DNA of 64,000 nt from Pseudomonas sp. PSE14. GTDB taxonomy: Bacteria; Pseudomonadota; Gammaproteobacteria; Pseudomonadales; Pseudomonadaceae. A model generated the notes under the pieces. That model saw only the letters and a list, made by a program, of their open reading frames with translations, made no database searches and was not told the origin of the DNA. This document shows positions 46,522 to 55,499 of this stretch, in pieces. Each line of letters begins with the position of its first letter. Within the stretch, counting starts at the first letter, position 1. The DNA lies in contig NZ_CP115669.1 in the NCBI RefSeq assembly GCF_029203285.1, forward strand, positions 4,278,001 through 4,342,000, written 5' to 3'. The position numbers were made by a program, and so were the translations under genes.

Positions 46522-46698
46522 GGGATGCCTCCTCATTCCAATTCGGGTCGGGCGGCCCGTTACCACCATGGACCGCCCTGGGAAAGAATAGCTCGGCGTC
46601 CCACTCTCCGCCCGCGCTACTCATTCCTTGATACAAAGCCTATCGGTTACGGCCGGATCGACGCCTGACCTGAATCAACAGCGCGGCACATCCGCCGC

Positions 46699-47622
46699 TC
46701 ATCGACGACGCAGCTTGCTGCGTATCCACTGTTCGCTGCTGACCAGGGTGATGCCGGCCAGCACCAGCACCGCACCGCCGACGAAGTTCAGGCTCAGCGG
46801 CTCGCCCAGGATCAGCACGCCGAAGGCGATGCCGAACATCGGCGTCATGAAGGAAAACACCGACAGATTCGACGCCAGGTAACGGCGCAGCAGCCAGAAC
46901 CAGCAGAAGTAGCTGAAGAACGACACCACAACGCCCTGGAACAGCACGCTGCCCACGCTCATCACCGTGAGGCTGACCTCGTGAGTCTTGCCCAGCGCCA
47001 GTGCGGTGAGCGGCAGCAGCAGGGCGGCGGCGAACATCTGGTAGAACAGCGTCAGGCTCGGCGGCGCCTCGGACAGGCGCGTCGTACGCACCGCCACCGT
47101 GGTCATACCCCAGGACAGCCCGGCGAGCACACCCAGGGCGTCGCCGAGCAGCATGCGGCTGTCCATCCCGGCGAGGTCGAAACCGCCACCGAAGCACAGC
47201 AGGATGCCACCGAAGCACACCGCGATACCCAGCCACTGCAAACGCCGCAGGCGCTCGCTGGGCAGCAGGAAATGCAGGGCCAGCGCGGAGAAGATCGGCG
47301 CCGTGTAGAGGAACACCGCCATGTGCGAGGCGGAGGTGTAGACCAGCCCCTGGGCGATGAAGAAGAACTCCGCGGCGCACAGCACCCCGGCCAGCATGCC
47401 GCCCTTGAGGGTGCCCTGGCGCAGGCCTTCCCAGCCGCCGCGCCAGCACATCAGCAACGCCAGCAGCACGGCGGCGATTGCGTTGCGCCCGAAGGCCTGC
47501 ATGATCGGCGCAATGTCCGGCGCAGCCAGCTTCACCGCGACCTGCTGGATGCCCCAGATCACGCACAGGCCGGTCATCGTCTGGATGGCGAACGCATCGG
47601 CGTTCTTGCGTTCGGGAATCAT
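46699..47622 (-). CDS. DMT superfamily (EamA) transporter
   Basis: A 307-residue transporter with ten helices in two EamA halves (TMTGLCVIWGIQQVAVKLAAP at the start, FVGGAVLVLAGITLVSSEQW at the end). The substrate is unknown. I choose 47622 (MIPERKN) because GGAGG precedes it. Confidence 0.85.
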   Translation of the reverse strand: MIPERKNADAFAIQTMTGLCVIWGIQQVAVKLAAPDIAPIMQAFGRNAIAAVLLALLMCWRGGWEGLRQGTLKGGMLAGVLCAAEFFFIAQGLVYTSASHMAVFLYTAPIFSALALHFLLPSERLRRLQWLGIAVCFGGILLCFGGGFDLAGMDSRMLLGDALGVLAGLSWGMTTVAVRTTRLSEAPPSLTLFYQMFAAALLLPLTALALGKTHEVSLTVMSVGSVLFQGVVVSFFSYFCWFWLLRRYLASNLSVFSFMTPMFGIAFGVLILGEPLSLNFVGGAVLVLAGITLVSSEQWIRSKLRRR

Positions 47623-47793
47623 GGGCGCCTCCGGTTGGTGGCGCGGTCGGCAGTCGGACTGGGCATGGCAAGGCTCGTCAGTGAGAAGGAAACGTCCTGG
47701 GAAAATCGGCGGCAATGAAAGTCCGCCGATTATTCCAGTTCCAGGCAGCTCACTGCCAACGAAAACCCGCTGTCCAGCCAGCCGCGAACGACA

Positions 47794-48891
47794 TCACTTG
47801 CCCGACTTCACCTGGCTCCAGGTACGGGTGCGGATGCGCTCAAGCTTCTGCGGCAGCGGCTCCACCGAGTACAGGCGGGCCTGCACCTCGGCGCTCGGAT
47901 AGACGTTGGGGTTGTCGCGCAGCTCCGCCGAGATCAGCTTGTCCGCTTCCTGGTTGGGGTTGGCGTAGGCCACGTAGTCGGAGATCGGCGCCACCACTTC
48001 CGGACGCAGCAGGTAGTTGAGGAAGGCATGGGCCTGCTCGACGTTCTTCGAATCCTTCGGAATCGCCAGCACGTCGAACCAGGCCGCGGCGCCTTCCTTG
48101 GGAATGCGGTACTCGATCCTGATGCCGTTCTTGGCTTCCTTGGCACGGTTGGCCGCCTGCATCGCGCCGCCGGACCAGGCCAGGGCCACGCAGACGTCGC
48201 CGTTGGCGAGGTCGGTGACGAACTTCGAGGAGCTGAAATAGGTGATGTTCGGGCGCAGTTGCATCAGCAGCGCCTCGGCCTTCTTGTAGTCCTCGGGATT
48301 GCGGCTGTTGGGCGACAGACCCAGGTAGTGCAGCACCTGCGGGATCACCTCGGTGGGCGAGTCGAGGAAGGCCACGCCACAGGACTTCAGCTTGGCCAGG
48401 TTCTCGGGCTTGAACACCAGGTCCCAGGAGTCCAGCGGCGCGTTGTCACCGAGTACGGCCTTGACCTTGTCGACGTTGTAGGCGATGCCGTTGGTGCCCC
48501 ACATGTAGGGCATCACGTACTGGTTGCCCGGGTCCTTGCTCTCCAGCACCTTGAGCAGCGCGGGGTTGAGGTTCTTCCAGTTCGGCAGTTTGCTCTTGTC
48601 CAGCGGCTGGAACACGCCGGCCTTCAGGTAATTGGGCAGGAAGCCGTCGCTGGGCACCACCACGTCATAGCCGGAATGACCCGAGAGCAGCTTGGCTTCC
48701 AGCACTTCGTTGCTATCGTAGACGTCGTATTGCGGCTTGATCCCGGTGTCGGCCTGGAAACCCTTCAAGGTGTCCGGACCGATGTAGTCGAACCAGTTGT
48801 AGATGCGCACTTCCGGCGCGGCGCTGGCGGCGCAGGCAGTGGCGAGGGTGGCCGCGGCGAGCAGGCCGCGCAGCGCGTTATTCTTGTTCAT
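47794..48891 (-). CDS. Polyamine ABC transporter periplasmic binding protein (PotF/SpuD-like)
   Basis: A 365-residue protein with a signal peptide ending near ACAASA and the polyamine-binding family hallmark YNWFDYIGPDTLKGFQADTGI. Other family blocks are [27 protein letters not shown] and WGTNGIAYNV. It should bind putrescine, spermidine or a relative in the periplasm. It lies just downstream of aphA on the same strand, an arrangement also known in P. aeruginosa, pointing to acetylated polyamines as ligand. No permease or ATPase genes accompany it. Confidence 0.92.
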   Translation of the reverse strand: MNKNNALRGLLAAATLATACAASAAPEVRIYNWFDYIGPDTLKGFQADTGIKPQYDVYDSNEVLEAKLLSGHSGYDVVVPSDGFLPNYLKAGVFQPLDKSKLPNWKNLNPALLKVLESKDPGNQYVMPYMWGTNGIAYNVDKVKAVLGDNAPLDSWDLVFKPENLAKLKSCGVAFLDSPTEVIPQVLHYLGLSPNSRNPEDYKKAEALLMQLRPNITYFSSSKFVTDLANGDVCVALAWSGGAMQAANRAKEAKNGIRIEYRIPKEGAAAWFDVLAIPKDSKNVEQAHAFLNYLLRPEVVAPISDYVAYANPNQEADKLISAELRDNPNVYPSAEVQARLYSVEPLPQKLERIRTRTWSQVKSGK

Positions 48892-48939
48892 GTCCTTCCC
48901 CAGGTGATGCGCCCGCGCAAAGGTTAGCGAGCCAAAATG

Positions 48940-48969
48940 CAATCGGGCGGACTCTCATCCGCCCGATTG
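48940..48969 (-). terminator. Terminator after aphA
   Basis: A 12-bp stem (CAATCGGGCGGA and complement) with a 6-nt loop is followed on the minus strand by GCATTTTGGC. It lies 7 bp after the aphA stop, so the binding-protein gene probably needs readthrough or its own promoter. Confidence 0.65.
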
Positions 48970-48975
48970 TGTCTG

Positions 48976-50016
48976 TCAACGGGCGTTGGCCTCAAAGCCT
49001 TGCAGCACGTTCACTGCGTTGACGCCGATGGCCTCGACCGCGTAACCGCCTTCCATGATGAACAGGGTCGGGATACCCATTGCGGCGATGCGCTCGCCCA
49101 TGCGCAGGTAGTCCGGGCTGTCCAGCTTGAACTGGGAGATCGGGTCGTCCTTGTAGGTGTCCACGCCCAGGGAGACCACCACCGCGTCCGGCGCATAGGC
49201 GGCGATCTTGCGACAGGCGTCTTCCAGCGCGGCGGACCAGCCATCCCAGCCGGTGCCGTGGGCCAGCGGGTAGTTGTGGTTGTAACCTTCACCGGCGCCT
49301 TCGCCGTGCTCGTCGGCGTGGCCGAGGAAGTACGGGTACTCCACCAGCGGGTCGCCATGGATCGAGGCGAACAGCACGTCATTGCGGCGGTAGAAGATGT
49401 CCTGAGTGCCGTTGCCGTGGTGGTAGTCCACATCGAGGATGGCCACGCGCTTGGCGCCCTGGTCGAGGAACGCCTGGCTGACGATGGCGGCGTTGTTCAG
49501 GAAGCAGTAACCGCCCATGAAGTCGCTACCGGCGTGGTGACCCGGCGGACGGCACAGACCGAAGGCCATGTTGGCACCCTGGCGCATGTGGTCCTGGGCG
49601 GTCAGCGCGACCTGGGCCGAGCTGTAGATGGCCTGCCAGGTACCGGCGGTGATCGGCGCCTCGGTGTCGAAGCTGTAATGGCCCAGCTCGCCCATCAGTG
49701 CGGTGGGGATCGGACCGTCACGGCGCAGGCGGCGGCCCGGGAAGGTGGTGGAAACCAGGTCGCCGGTGTGGCCTTCGGCCGCCCAGCGGGCCCAGGCGCC
49801 CTTGAGGAATTCGACGTAACGGGTGTTGTGGGTGCGCAGGATCGGCTCGAGGCCGAAGTCCTTCGGCGCGATGACTTCGCCGAGGTTCTGCGACTTCACG
49901 CGGGCCAGCACGGTGTCCGCGCGGCTGGGCATTTCGAAGCAGGGCTGGAGTTTGCCGTCGACCAGTTCGGACTGGCCGAAGTGCAGGCGGTGATCGTCGC
50001 TGTAGACCGTGAGCAT
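48976..50016 (-). CDS. aphA: Acetylpolyamine amidohydrolase AphA (histone deacetylase family)
   Basis: A 346-residue zinc amidohydrolase of the class II HDAC-like family. Conserved blocks are RPPGHHAGSDFMGGYCFLNN (about 154-173), the zinc site LDVDYHHGNGTQ, and the C-terminal EGGY. It removes acetyl groups from N-acetylputrescine or N-acetylcadaverine. The start MLTVYSDDHRLHF at 50016 is the family start. It is paired with the polyamine-binding gene downstream. Confidence 0.93.
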   Translation of the reverse strand: MLTVYSDDHRLHFGQSELVDGKLQPCFEMPSRADTVLARVKSQNLGEVIAPKDFGLEPILRTHNTRYVEFLKGAWARWAAEGHTGDLVSTTFPGRRLRRDGPIPTALMGELGHYSFDTEAPITAGTWQAIYSSAQVALTAQDHMRQGANMAFGLCRPPGHHAGSDFMGGYCFLNNAAIVSQAFLDQGAKRVAILDVDYHHGNGTQDIFYRRNDVLFASIHGDPLVEYPYFLGHADEHGEGAGEGYNHNYPLAHGTGWDGWSAALEDACRKIAAYAPDAVVVSLGVDTYKDDPISQFKLDSPDYLRMGERIAAMGIPTLFIMEGGYAVEAIGVNAVNVLQGFEANAR

Positions 50017-50270
50017 GAGAGTAGACCTCGCAGGATTCTTGTTCTCGGGTGGCAGGATTCTGCCCAGCCTGGGCACGGCGCAGAACAGCGTGAGCGGCCA
50101 AAAGGGGATCGATATGGCCAGAATTTGTGACCCTTAACTAACCATATCCACCGACAGTTCACCACGAAACCCTCCCCCGGAGCACCCCGCCTCGCTATGC
50201 TTCAGGGAATTGCCACGGCGGGAACCGGTCTACCTCCGGTATCACGCCATGACCAGCGGATGGGGGGAAG

Positions 50271-52688
50271 ATGCGCAAAACCATCGCACGGGCATGCTGC
50301 CATGCCCTGTTGGCACTGATGTTGTCGCTGGCCGGCGCCACCGCCGCGCTGGCGGGCGAGCCAAGCACGACGACGCCAGCCTCCGCCTTCGAGCTGCCGG
50401 ACCTCCCCGACGAGGCGAGCCTGGATCAGTTGAGTGAGCGTCTGGAGCTGATTCGCCAGCGCGTTTCCGCCGACAGCGACGACAGCCTGCTGGCCTCCTT
50501 GCGCCAGGCCGCGCTGCAGGTCCAGCTACGCGCGGAACAGAGCGCGGGCGACCTCAGCACCCGCTTGGCGCGCACCGGGGATCAGCTCAAGGTACTCGGT
50601 CCGGAAGTCGCCGGCGAAGCGGACAACCTCACCCGCCAGCGTAATGACCTGCTGGCGGAACAGAAGCAACTGACCAATCAGGTACAGCGCGTCAACCAGG
50701 TGGACAGCGCCGCCCAGGACCTCGCCGCGCAGATCGTCAACCTGCGCCGCAGCCAACTCAACTCACAGATCGCCACGCGCTCCCCGCCCCCCTTCAGCCC
50801 GCGTTTCTGGTCCAACCTGATCCGCCCCACCGACGACGACCTGGCGCGTCTGAGCGCCGTCCACGCCCAGGTGGCCGACAGCCTCGCCGAGGCCTGGCAG
50901 CCCGGGAACCGCGCGCCCTTCATCGTCTGCCTGATCGCCGCCGCGTTGCTCTGGATACCGGGCCGGCGCCTGCTGGAAGGATTGCTGACCAAGGCGATGA
51001 TCCGCTGGATTCCCGTCGGCCGTCTGCGGCGCAGCGCCCTGGCCCTGTCGGTGAGCCTGGCGACCATCGTCACCCTGGGCGGCGGCGCAGCGCTGATCCG
51101 CGAAGGCCTGGACTGGCACGAACAGCTCGGCGGCAACATGTCCAACCTGGCGGACCAACTGCTGGCGCTGGTGATCTTCTGCACCTTCACCGCGGGCCTT
51201 GGCCGTGGCCTGCTGGCGGTGCAGCGTCCGTCCTGGCGCCTGCCCGACCTGCCTGACCCGGTGGCCAAGTCCCTATCGCACTTCCCCTGGCTGATGGCCT
51301 GGCTGCTCCTGCTGCTGGGCACCCAGGAGCGCCTGAACAGCGCCAGCGGCGCCAGCCTCGCCCTGACCGCCGCGGTCAACGGCATCACCGCGCTGGCCAC
51401 TGCGGTGCTGTTCGCCGCTGCGCTGTACGGCTACCGCCGCAGCAGCCGCGAAACGAACTACGAAGCCTCCCCGCTCACCAGCGTGATGGTGATGGCAATC
51501 CTGCTTACGGTGCTGCTGATCCTGCTCGCCCTGTTCAGCGGCTACCTCTCGCTGGCCTACTTCCTTGCCGGCAAGCTGCTCTGGGCCAGCGTGATCTGCG
51601 CCAGCGGCTACCTGCTGACCGCCCTGTTCGGCGACCTCTGCGAGGCCCTGCTGTCGCCCAAGCACCCTATCGGCGAGCGCCTGGCGCAGAACCTCGGGGT
51701 CAACCCGCAGCACCAGGCGCAATTCACCACGCTGCTGACCGGCACGGGCCGCACCCTGCTGGTGCTGACGACTCTGCTGGTGGCCTTCTCCACTTCCGGC
51801 ACCAGTCCGGGCGAGCTGCTGCAAGGCCTGGTGCAACTGGTGAAAAGCGGCCAGTCGCTGGGCCGCCTGAACATCGTCCCGCAGGACATCCTGCTGGCCC
51901 TGGCGACGCTCGCCGGCGGCCTGTTCGGCCTGCGTCTGCTCAAGCGCTGGCTGGCCGACGAGCTGCTGCCGGAAACCAGCATGGACGTAGGCATGCGCGC
52001 CTCCCTGGTGACCCTGGTCGGCTACATCGGCATGGTCATCCTGGTGCTGCTGGTGCTCTCGGCCCTGCGCATCAACCTCACCAGCCTGACCTGGGTGGTC
52101 AGCGCCCTGTCGGTGGGCATCGGCTTCGGCCTGCAGGCCATCGTGCAGAACTTCATCTCCGGCCTAATCCTGCTCACCGAGCGCCCGGTGAAGGTCGGCG
52201 ACTGGGTCAGCCTGACCGGCGGAGTGGAAGGCGATATCCGCCGGATCAACGTGCGCGCCACGGAAATCCAGATGTCCGACCAGTCCACGGTGATCGTTCC
52301 CAACTCGCAGTTCATCTCGCAGAACGTGCGCAACGTAACCATGAGCAACGCGCTGGGTGTGGTCAGCATCAGCCTGACGCTGCCGCTGGATACCGACGTG
52401 CTGAAAGTCCGCGAGGTGCTGCTGGGCGCCTTCGCCGAGCATGAGTCGATCACCGCCACGCCGGCCACCTCGGTGACCTTCAAGGAACTCGGCGCAACCG
52501 GGCTGACCCTGGGGGTGTCGGGCTACGTGAACAGCCCGCGTGCGGTGGCGACCGCACGCAGCGACCTGCTGTTCACCATCCTCGGGCGCCTGCGCGAGCT
52601 GGGCATCCCGCTGTCCTCGCCGCAGAGCCTGGTGCTGCAGCAACCTCTGCCGGTCCCGGAACAGCCGCTGCAGAAGACCGAGGAATGA
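50271..52688 (+). CDS. Large MscS-type mechanosensitive channel with DUF3772 domain
   Basis: An 805-residue membrane protein. It has a signal peptide (ending GATAALAGEP), a periplasmic helical region with the DUF3772 domain (about residues 120-190), about ten helices in the middle, then the MscS pore helix and beta domain (GIGFGLQAIVQNFISGLILL, VKVGDWV). It should open under membrane tension to release solutes. GGGGGAAG precedes the start. It is divergent from aphA and stands alone. Confidence 0.9.
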   Translation: MRKTIARACCHALLALMLSLAGATAALAGEPSTTTPASAFELPDLPDEASLDQLSERLELIRQRVSADSDDSLLASLRQAALQVQLRAEQSAGDLSTRLARTGDQLKVLGPEVAGEADNLTRQRNDLLAEQKQLTNQVQRVNQVDSAAQDLAAQIVNLRRSQLNSQIATRSPPPFSPRFWSNLIRPTDDDLARLSAVHAQVADSLAEAWQPGNRAPFIVCLIAAALLWIPGRRLLEGLLTKAMIRWIPVGRLRRSALALSVSLATIVTLGGGAALIREGLDWHEQLGGNMSNLADQLLALVIFCTFTAGLGRGLLAVQRPSWRLPDLPDPVAKSLSHFPWLMAWLLLLLGTQERLNSASGASLALTAAVNGITALATAVLFAAALYGYRRSSRETNYEASPLTSVMVMAILLTVLLILLALFSGYLSLAYFLAGKLLWASVICASGYLLTALFGDLCEALLSPKHPIGERLAQNLGVNPQHQAQFTTLLTGTGRTLLVLTTLLVAFSTSGTSPGELLQGLVQLVKSGQSLGRLNIVPQDILLALATLAGGLFGLRLLKRWLADELLPETSMDVGMRASLVTLVGYIGMVILVLLVLSALRINLTSLTWVVSALSVGIGFGLQAIVQNFISGLILLTERPVKVGDWVSLTGGVEGDIRRINVRATEIQMSDQSTVIVPNSQFISQNVRNVTMSNALGVVSISLTLPLDTDVLKVREVLLGAFAEHESITATPATSVTFKELGATGLTLGVSGYVNSPRAVATARSDLLFTILGRLRELGIPLSSPQSLVLQQPLPVPEQPLQKTEE

Positions 52689-52866
52689 GGTCGGCGGTCA
52701 CGTCTGCGCAAGGTCTTCGCACAAGCCCGCTCCTGACCGTCAGCAAGCGACGGCGCGCCCCGTGCAACCGGGCGCGCCAGCGCGCACAAATCGTTCATCT
52801 ACCAGTCATCACTTCGTTACAAACGCTGGCGAAACTCCCTGGCTTTCAACCTGGGGAGGTAAACCG

Positions 52867-53433
52867 ATGTTCAACAACAACCTATACAAAGCCGCATCCA
52901 TCGCCCTGCTCGTCGCCGGCCTGGGTGCCTGCGCCATGCAGCCGCCGGTCGCCAGCAAGGAAGTCACGCCGAACAACGATGACTGGTACCTGGTGCGCAC
53001 CGACGAGACCCTCTACCTGTTCGACGACGCCAACGTCTACCGCGACTACCTGGTGACCGGCAAGACCACCTACACCAAGGACGTGGGCGAGAAGGACAAG
53101 TTCGGCCAGAACCTGGTCCTGGTCGTACGCGCCGAAGACAAGGACAAGGACGCGAAGAAGATCGCCTCCTACCAGTTCTACAAGCAGAGCCTGCCGCCGG
53201 CAGCCGGCTTCTACGGCGAAATCCGCAAGGACGGCGTGATCTACGTGGCCCAGCGCTACGGCGACATGGTCGACATGAACGGCCTGGGCGAGCCGATCTT
53301 CCGCCACACCGAGATCGCCAGCGGCCCCAACGGCGAGCGCGTGGTCTACCTGATGCAGAAGGAAGAATCCAAGCCGGTCGCCCTGATCAGCAAGTTCCAG
53401 AAGATCTACGGCATCACCCCGGCCAAGGGCTGA
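52867..53433 (+). CDS. Putative lipoprotein of unknown function
   Basis: A 188-residue protein starting with a lipoprotein signal: hydrophobic segment ASIALLVAGLGAC with cysteine about 22. The mature part is hydrophilic, rich in Asp/Lys and Tyr, with segments such as DDWYLVRTDETLYLFDD and GFYGEIRKDGVIYVAQRYGDM. I recognise no domain. GGGGAGG precedes the ATG. A terminator-like hairpin follows. Confidence 0.75.
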   Translation: MFNNNLYKAASIALLVAGLGACAMQPPVASKEVTPNNDDWYLVRTDETLYLFDDANVYRDYLVTGKTTYTKDVGEKDKFGQNLVLVVRAEDKDKDAKKIASYQFYKQSLPPAAGFYGEIRKDGVIYVAQRYGDMVDMNGLGEPIFRHTEIASGPNGERVVYLMQKEESKPVALISKFQKIYGITPAKG

Positions 53434-53443
53434 TCCGACAGCC

Positions 53444-53471
53444 GCATCCGGCCCGACCAGGGGCCGGATGC
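53444..53471 (+). terminator. Terminator-like hairpin after the lipoprotein gene
   Basis: The 11-bp stem GCATCCGGCCC and its complement enclose a 6-nt loop, 10 bp after the stop. T-tract weak. Confidence 0.5.
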
Positions 53472-53524
53472 AGGCTTTGCAGGAGCCTAGACTCTGTCCA
53501 TGGGCATCCGTAACGGAGGCGACC

Positions 53525-53920
53525 ATGAGCGTAGAACTGGATCACCTGCTGGTACCCGCTGCCGACAAGCTGGCCGCGGCACGGCAAATCGCGGAACTAC
53601 TGGACGTACCCTGGGCGCGCGAAGGCGTCGGCCCGTTCGTGCCGGTATTCGTCAATCCGGGACTGACCCTGGATTTCGACCAGTGGGAAGAGCCCTTCCC
53701 CCGCCTGCACTTCTGCTTCCGGGTCAGCGAAGCGGAATTCGATGCGATCCTCGCGCGTCTGCGCGACGCCGGCATCGCCTGGCGCAGCCGGGTACACGGG
53801 CCGGTGGATCATCAGGTCGACACGGAAAACGGCGGACGCATCCTCTACTGGAACGAGCCGGACGGCCACCAGTGGGAAATCCTCACCGTCAGTTATGCCC
53901 GCCAGGACGGCGCAGCATGA
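53525..53920 (+). CDS. VOC family protein
   Basis: A 131-residue protein of the vicinal-oxygen-chelate fold, to which glyoxalases and bleomycin-resistance proteins belong. It begins MSVELDHLLVPAADK and contains LHFCFRVSEAEFDAILARLRDAGI and a terminal YWNEPDGHQWEILTVSY. The usual metal-ligand positions (H7 region, E near the end) are present. The substrate is unknown. GGAGG precedes the ATG. Confidence 0.85.
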   Translation: MSVELDHLLVPAADKLAAARQIAELLDVPWAREGVGPFVPVFVNPGLTLDFDQWEEPFPRLHFCFRVSEAEFDAILARLRDAGIAWRSRVHGPVDHQVDTENGGRILYWNEPDGHQWEILTVSYARQDGAA

Positions 53921-53924
53921 GGCG

Positions 53925-54137
53925 CTAGCTGGAAGGATCCAGCTGCACGGCAATCTTCTCAGGCACCTCGATATTCCAGTCACCGAACTGGTACCAGTCG
54001 TCACCGAGCATTTCGGCCGGGTGCATGGTGCGGTCCGCGCCGTTGCCGCAGGCCAGGTTGGTGGACGGGCAATAACGGTCGCAGCCCCAGCAGATGCGCT
54101 CGGGGTGCGGTGGATTGAGGGGGAATTTCTTGGCCAT
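53925..54137 (-). CDS. DUF3079 domain small protein
   Basis: A 70-residue protein with four cysteines and histidines suited to a small metal site (NPPHPERICWGCDRYCPSTNLACGNG). It has the HPAEMLGDDW motif of DUF3079. It converges tail to tail with the VOC gene, 4 bp apart, leaving no room for a terminator between them. Function unknown. Confidence 0.85.
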   Translation of the reverse strand: MAKKFPLNPPHPERICWGCDRYCPSTNLACGNGADRTMHPAEMLGDDWYQFGDWNIEVPEKIAVQLDPSS

Positions 54138-54269
54138 GGTCAGACCCTCGGGGTTTCCTTGTGGGGCTCCTGAAGGCTATGCCTGTCAGACTGGCCTACT
54201 CCTTGATCTGCGACAAATCCGCACGGATTTCAGGCGCAGCCTTTGTGCACGGCTTTTATGCACAGTTTT

Positions 54270-55289
54270 CTATGCACGGAAGTGGCTCGGCGGCTGGCCG
54301 CTCCAGCGCTGGAAGGCGTGGCGCAGACTGGCGGTTTCGCTGAAGCCAAGCTCCTCGGCGATGCGGTAGATCGGCATGTCGCCGTCCTGCAGCAGTTCCT
54401 TGGCACGGGCGAAGCGCAGTTCGTCGAGCAGTTGCTGGTAACTGGTCTGCTGTTGCTGCAGGTGGCGGCGCAGGCTGCGCGAGGAGCAGTTGAGCCGGCG
54501 CGCCAACTCTTCCAGGCCCGGCGGCTCCTGCAGGCGTTCGCCGAGGATCGCGCGGACCTTGTCCAGCCAGGCGCGGCGGGCGGCCAGGTCGATGTTCTGG
54601 CGGCGGCACTGTTCCAGCATCTCGCGATGGGTCACGGCGTCGGCCAGGGGTAGGCGCATCTCCAGCCAGGAGGCCGGGAAGCCAATGGCGCTGCGCTTGC
54701 AGCCGAAGCCCAGCTGGCAGCCAAAGAGGGTGGCATAGGCGGCGCGGCGGTCCTCGGGGCCGTCATAGTCGAACTCGGCGCGCACCAGTGGCAGCGGCTG
54801 GCCGAGCAGGTCGGCACAGGCCACCTTCAGCGAGCCCAGGCACAGCTCGGTATTGAACGGCCGCATCGATTCGGTTTCGCCATAGCCGGTGGCGCTCAGC
54901 CAGGCCATGTCGCCCTCCACTTCCAGCGCCAGGTGGAAGTAGGTGCCCAGCAGCACCGGGTAGCTCAGGCCGATGCGCAGCGCCTCGCCCAGGGTCGGTG
55001 CGGAAAGCAGCGCGTAGCCGAGCAGGCCGTAGGCGGTGATCCGCGTGCGCACGCCCAGGCGCAGGCCCAGGGCGGGCTCGCCGGCGAGGTTCTGCACGTT
55101 GACGAACACCTGCTGTTCCTGCCACGGGCTGACCAGCCGACGTAGGTCGAGCAGGTCGTCGCCGGTGATGCCGCTGCCTTCCAGGATCGACTCGCGGCTG
55201 TGCCCTTCCGACTCCATCAGCGCGACGGTCAGCGAGGTCATGTGCAGGGAGTTGAGCCAGGTCGAGCGGGAGAAGGTCAGCGGATTCAT
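54270..55289 (-). CDS. AraC family transcriptional regulator
   Basis: A 339-residue regulator. The N-terminal two thirds match the arabinose-binding-like domain of the OruR/ArgR-type AraC proteins (PF12625). The C-terminal part has two helix-turn-helix motifs (LEELARRLNCSSRSLRRHLQ and IYRIAEELGFSETASLRHAFQRWSG). I start at MNPLTFSRS (55289); the longer frame upstream lacks resemblance. The target is unknown, and no adjacent catabolic operon suggests one. Confidence 0.88.
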   Translation of the reverse strand: MNPLTFSRSTWLNSLHMTSLTVALMESEGHSRESILEGSGITGDDLLDLRRLVSPWQEQQVFVNVQNLAGEPALGLRLGVRTRITAYGLLGYALLSAPTLGEALRIGLSYPVLLGTYFHLALEVEGDMAWLSATGYGETESMRPFNTELCLGSLKVACADLLGQPLPLVRAEFDYDGPEDRRAAYATLFGCQLGFGCKRSAIGFPASWLEMRLPLADAVTHREMLEQCRRQNIDLAARRAWLDKVRAILGERLQEPPGLEELARRLNCSSRSLRRHLQQQQTSYQQLLDELRFARAKELLQDGDMPIYRIAEELGFSETASLRHAFQRWSGQPPSHFRA

Positions 55290-55499
55290 GTCATGCCCAG
55301 GGTAGACGCAATGGCGTGCCCGTTGCGTGTTACCGCGACGGGCGCAGCTCAGGGGCAGGCAAGTTACGTGCCGGCCACCCAGCGTGGCCGGATCGATCCC
55401 CGTGCAACGGGGTCTTCGACGTACAACGGGGCGCTTGGCGCCCCGACGGAAGGTTACCTTTGCGGACACCGGAACGGTGCATATGCACCGTTTCGGTAC

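Noticed and set aside
46628-46641. Anr/FNR box upstream of the 44-residue gene
   Set aside because: Only the TTGAT half fits, and its distance to the best -10-like TATTCT is wrong for activation.
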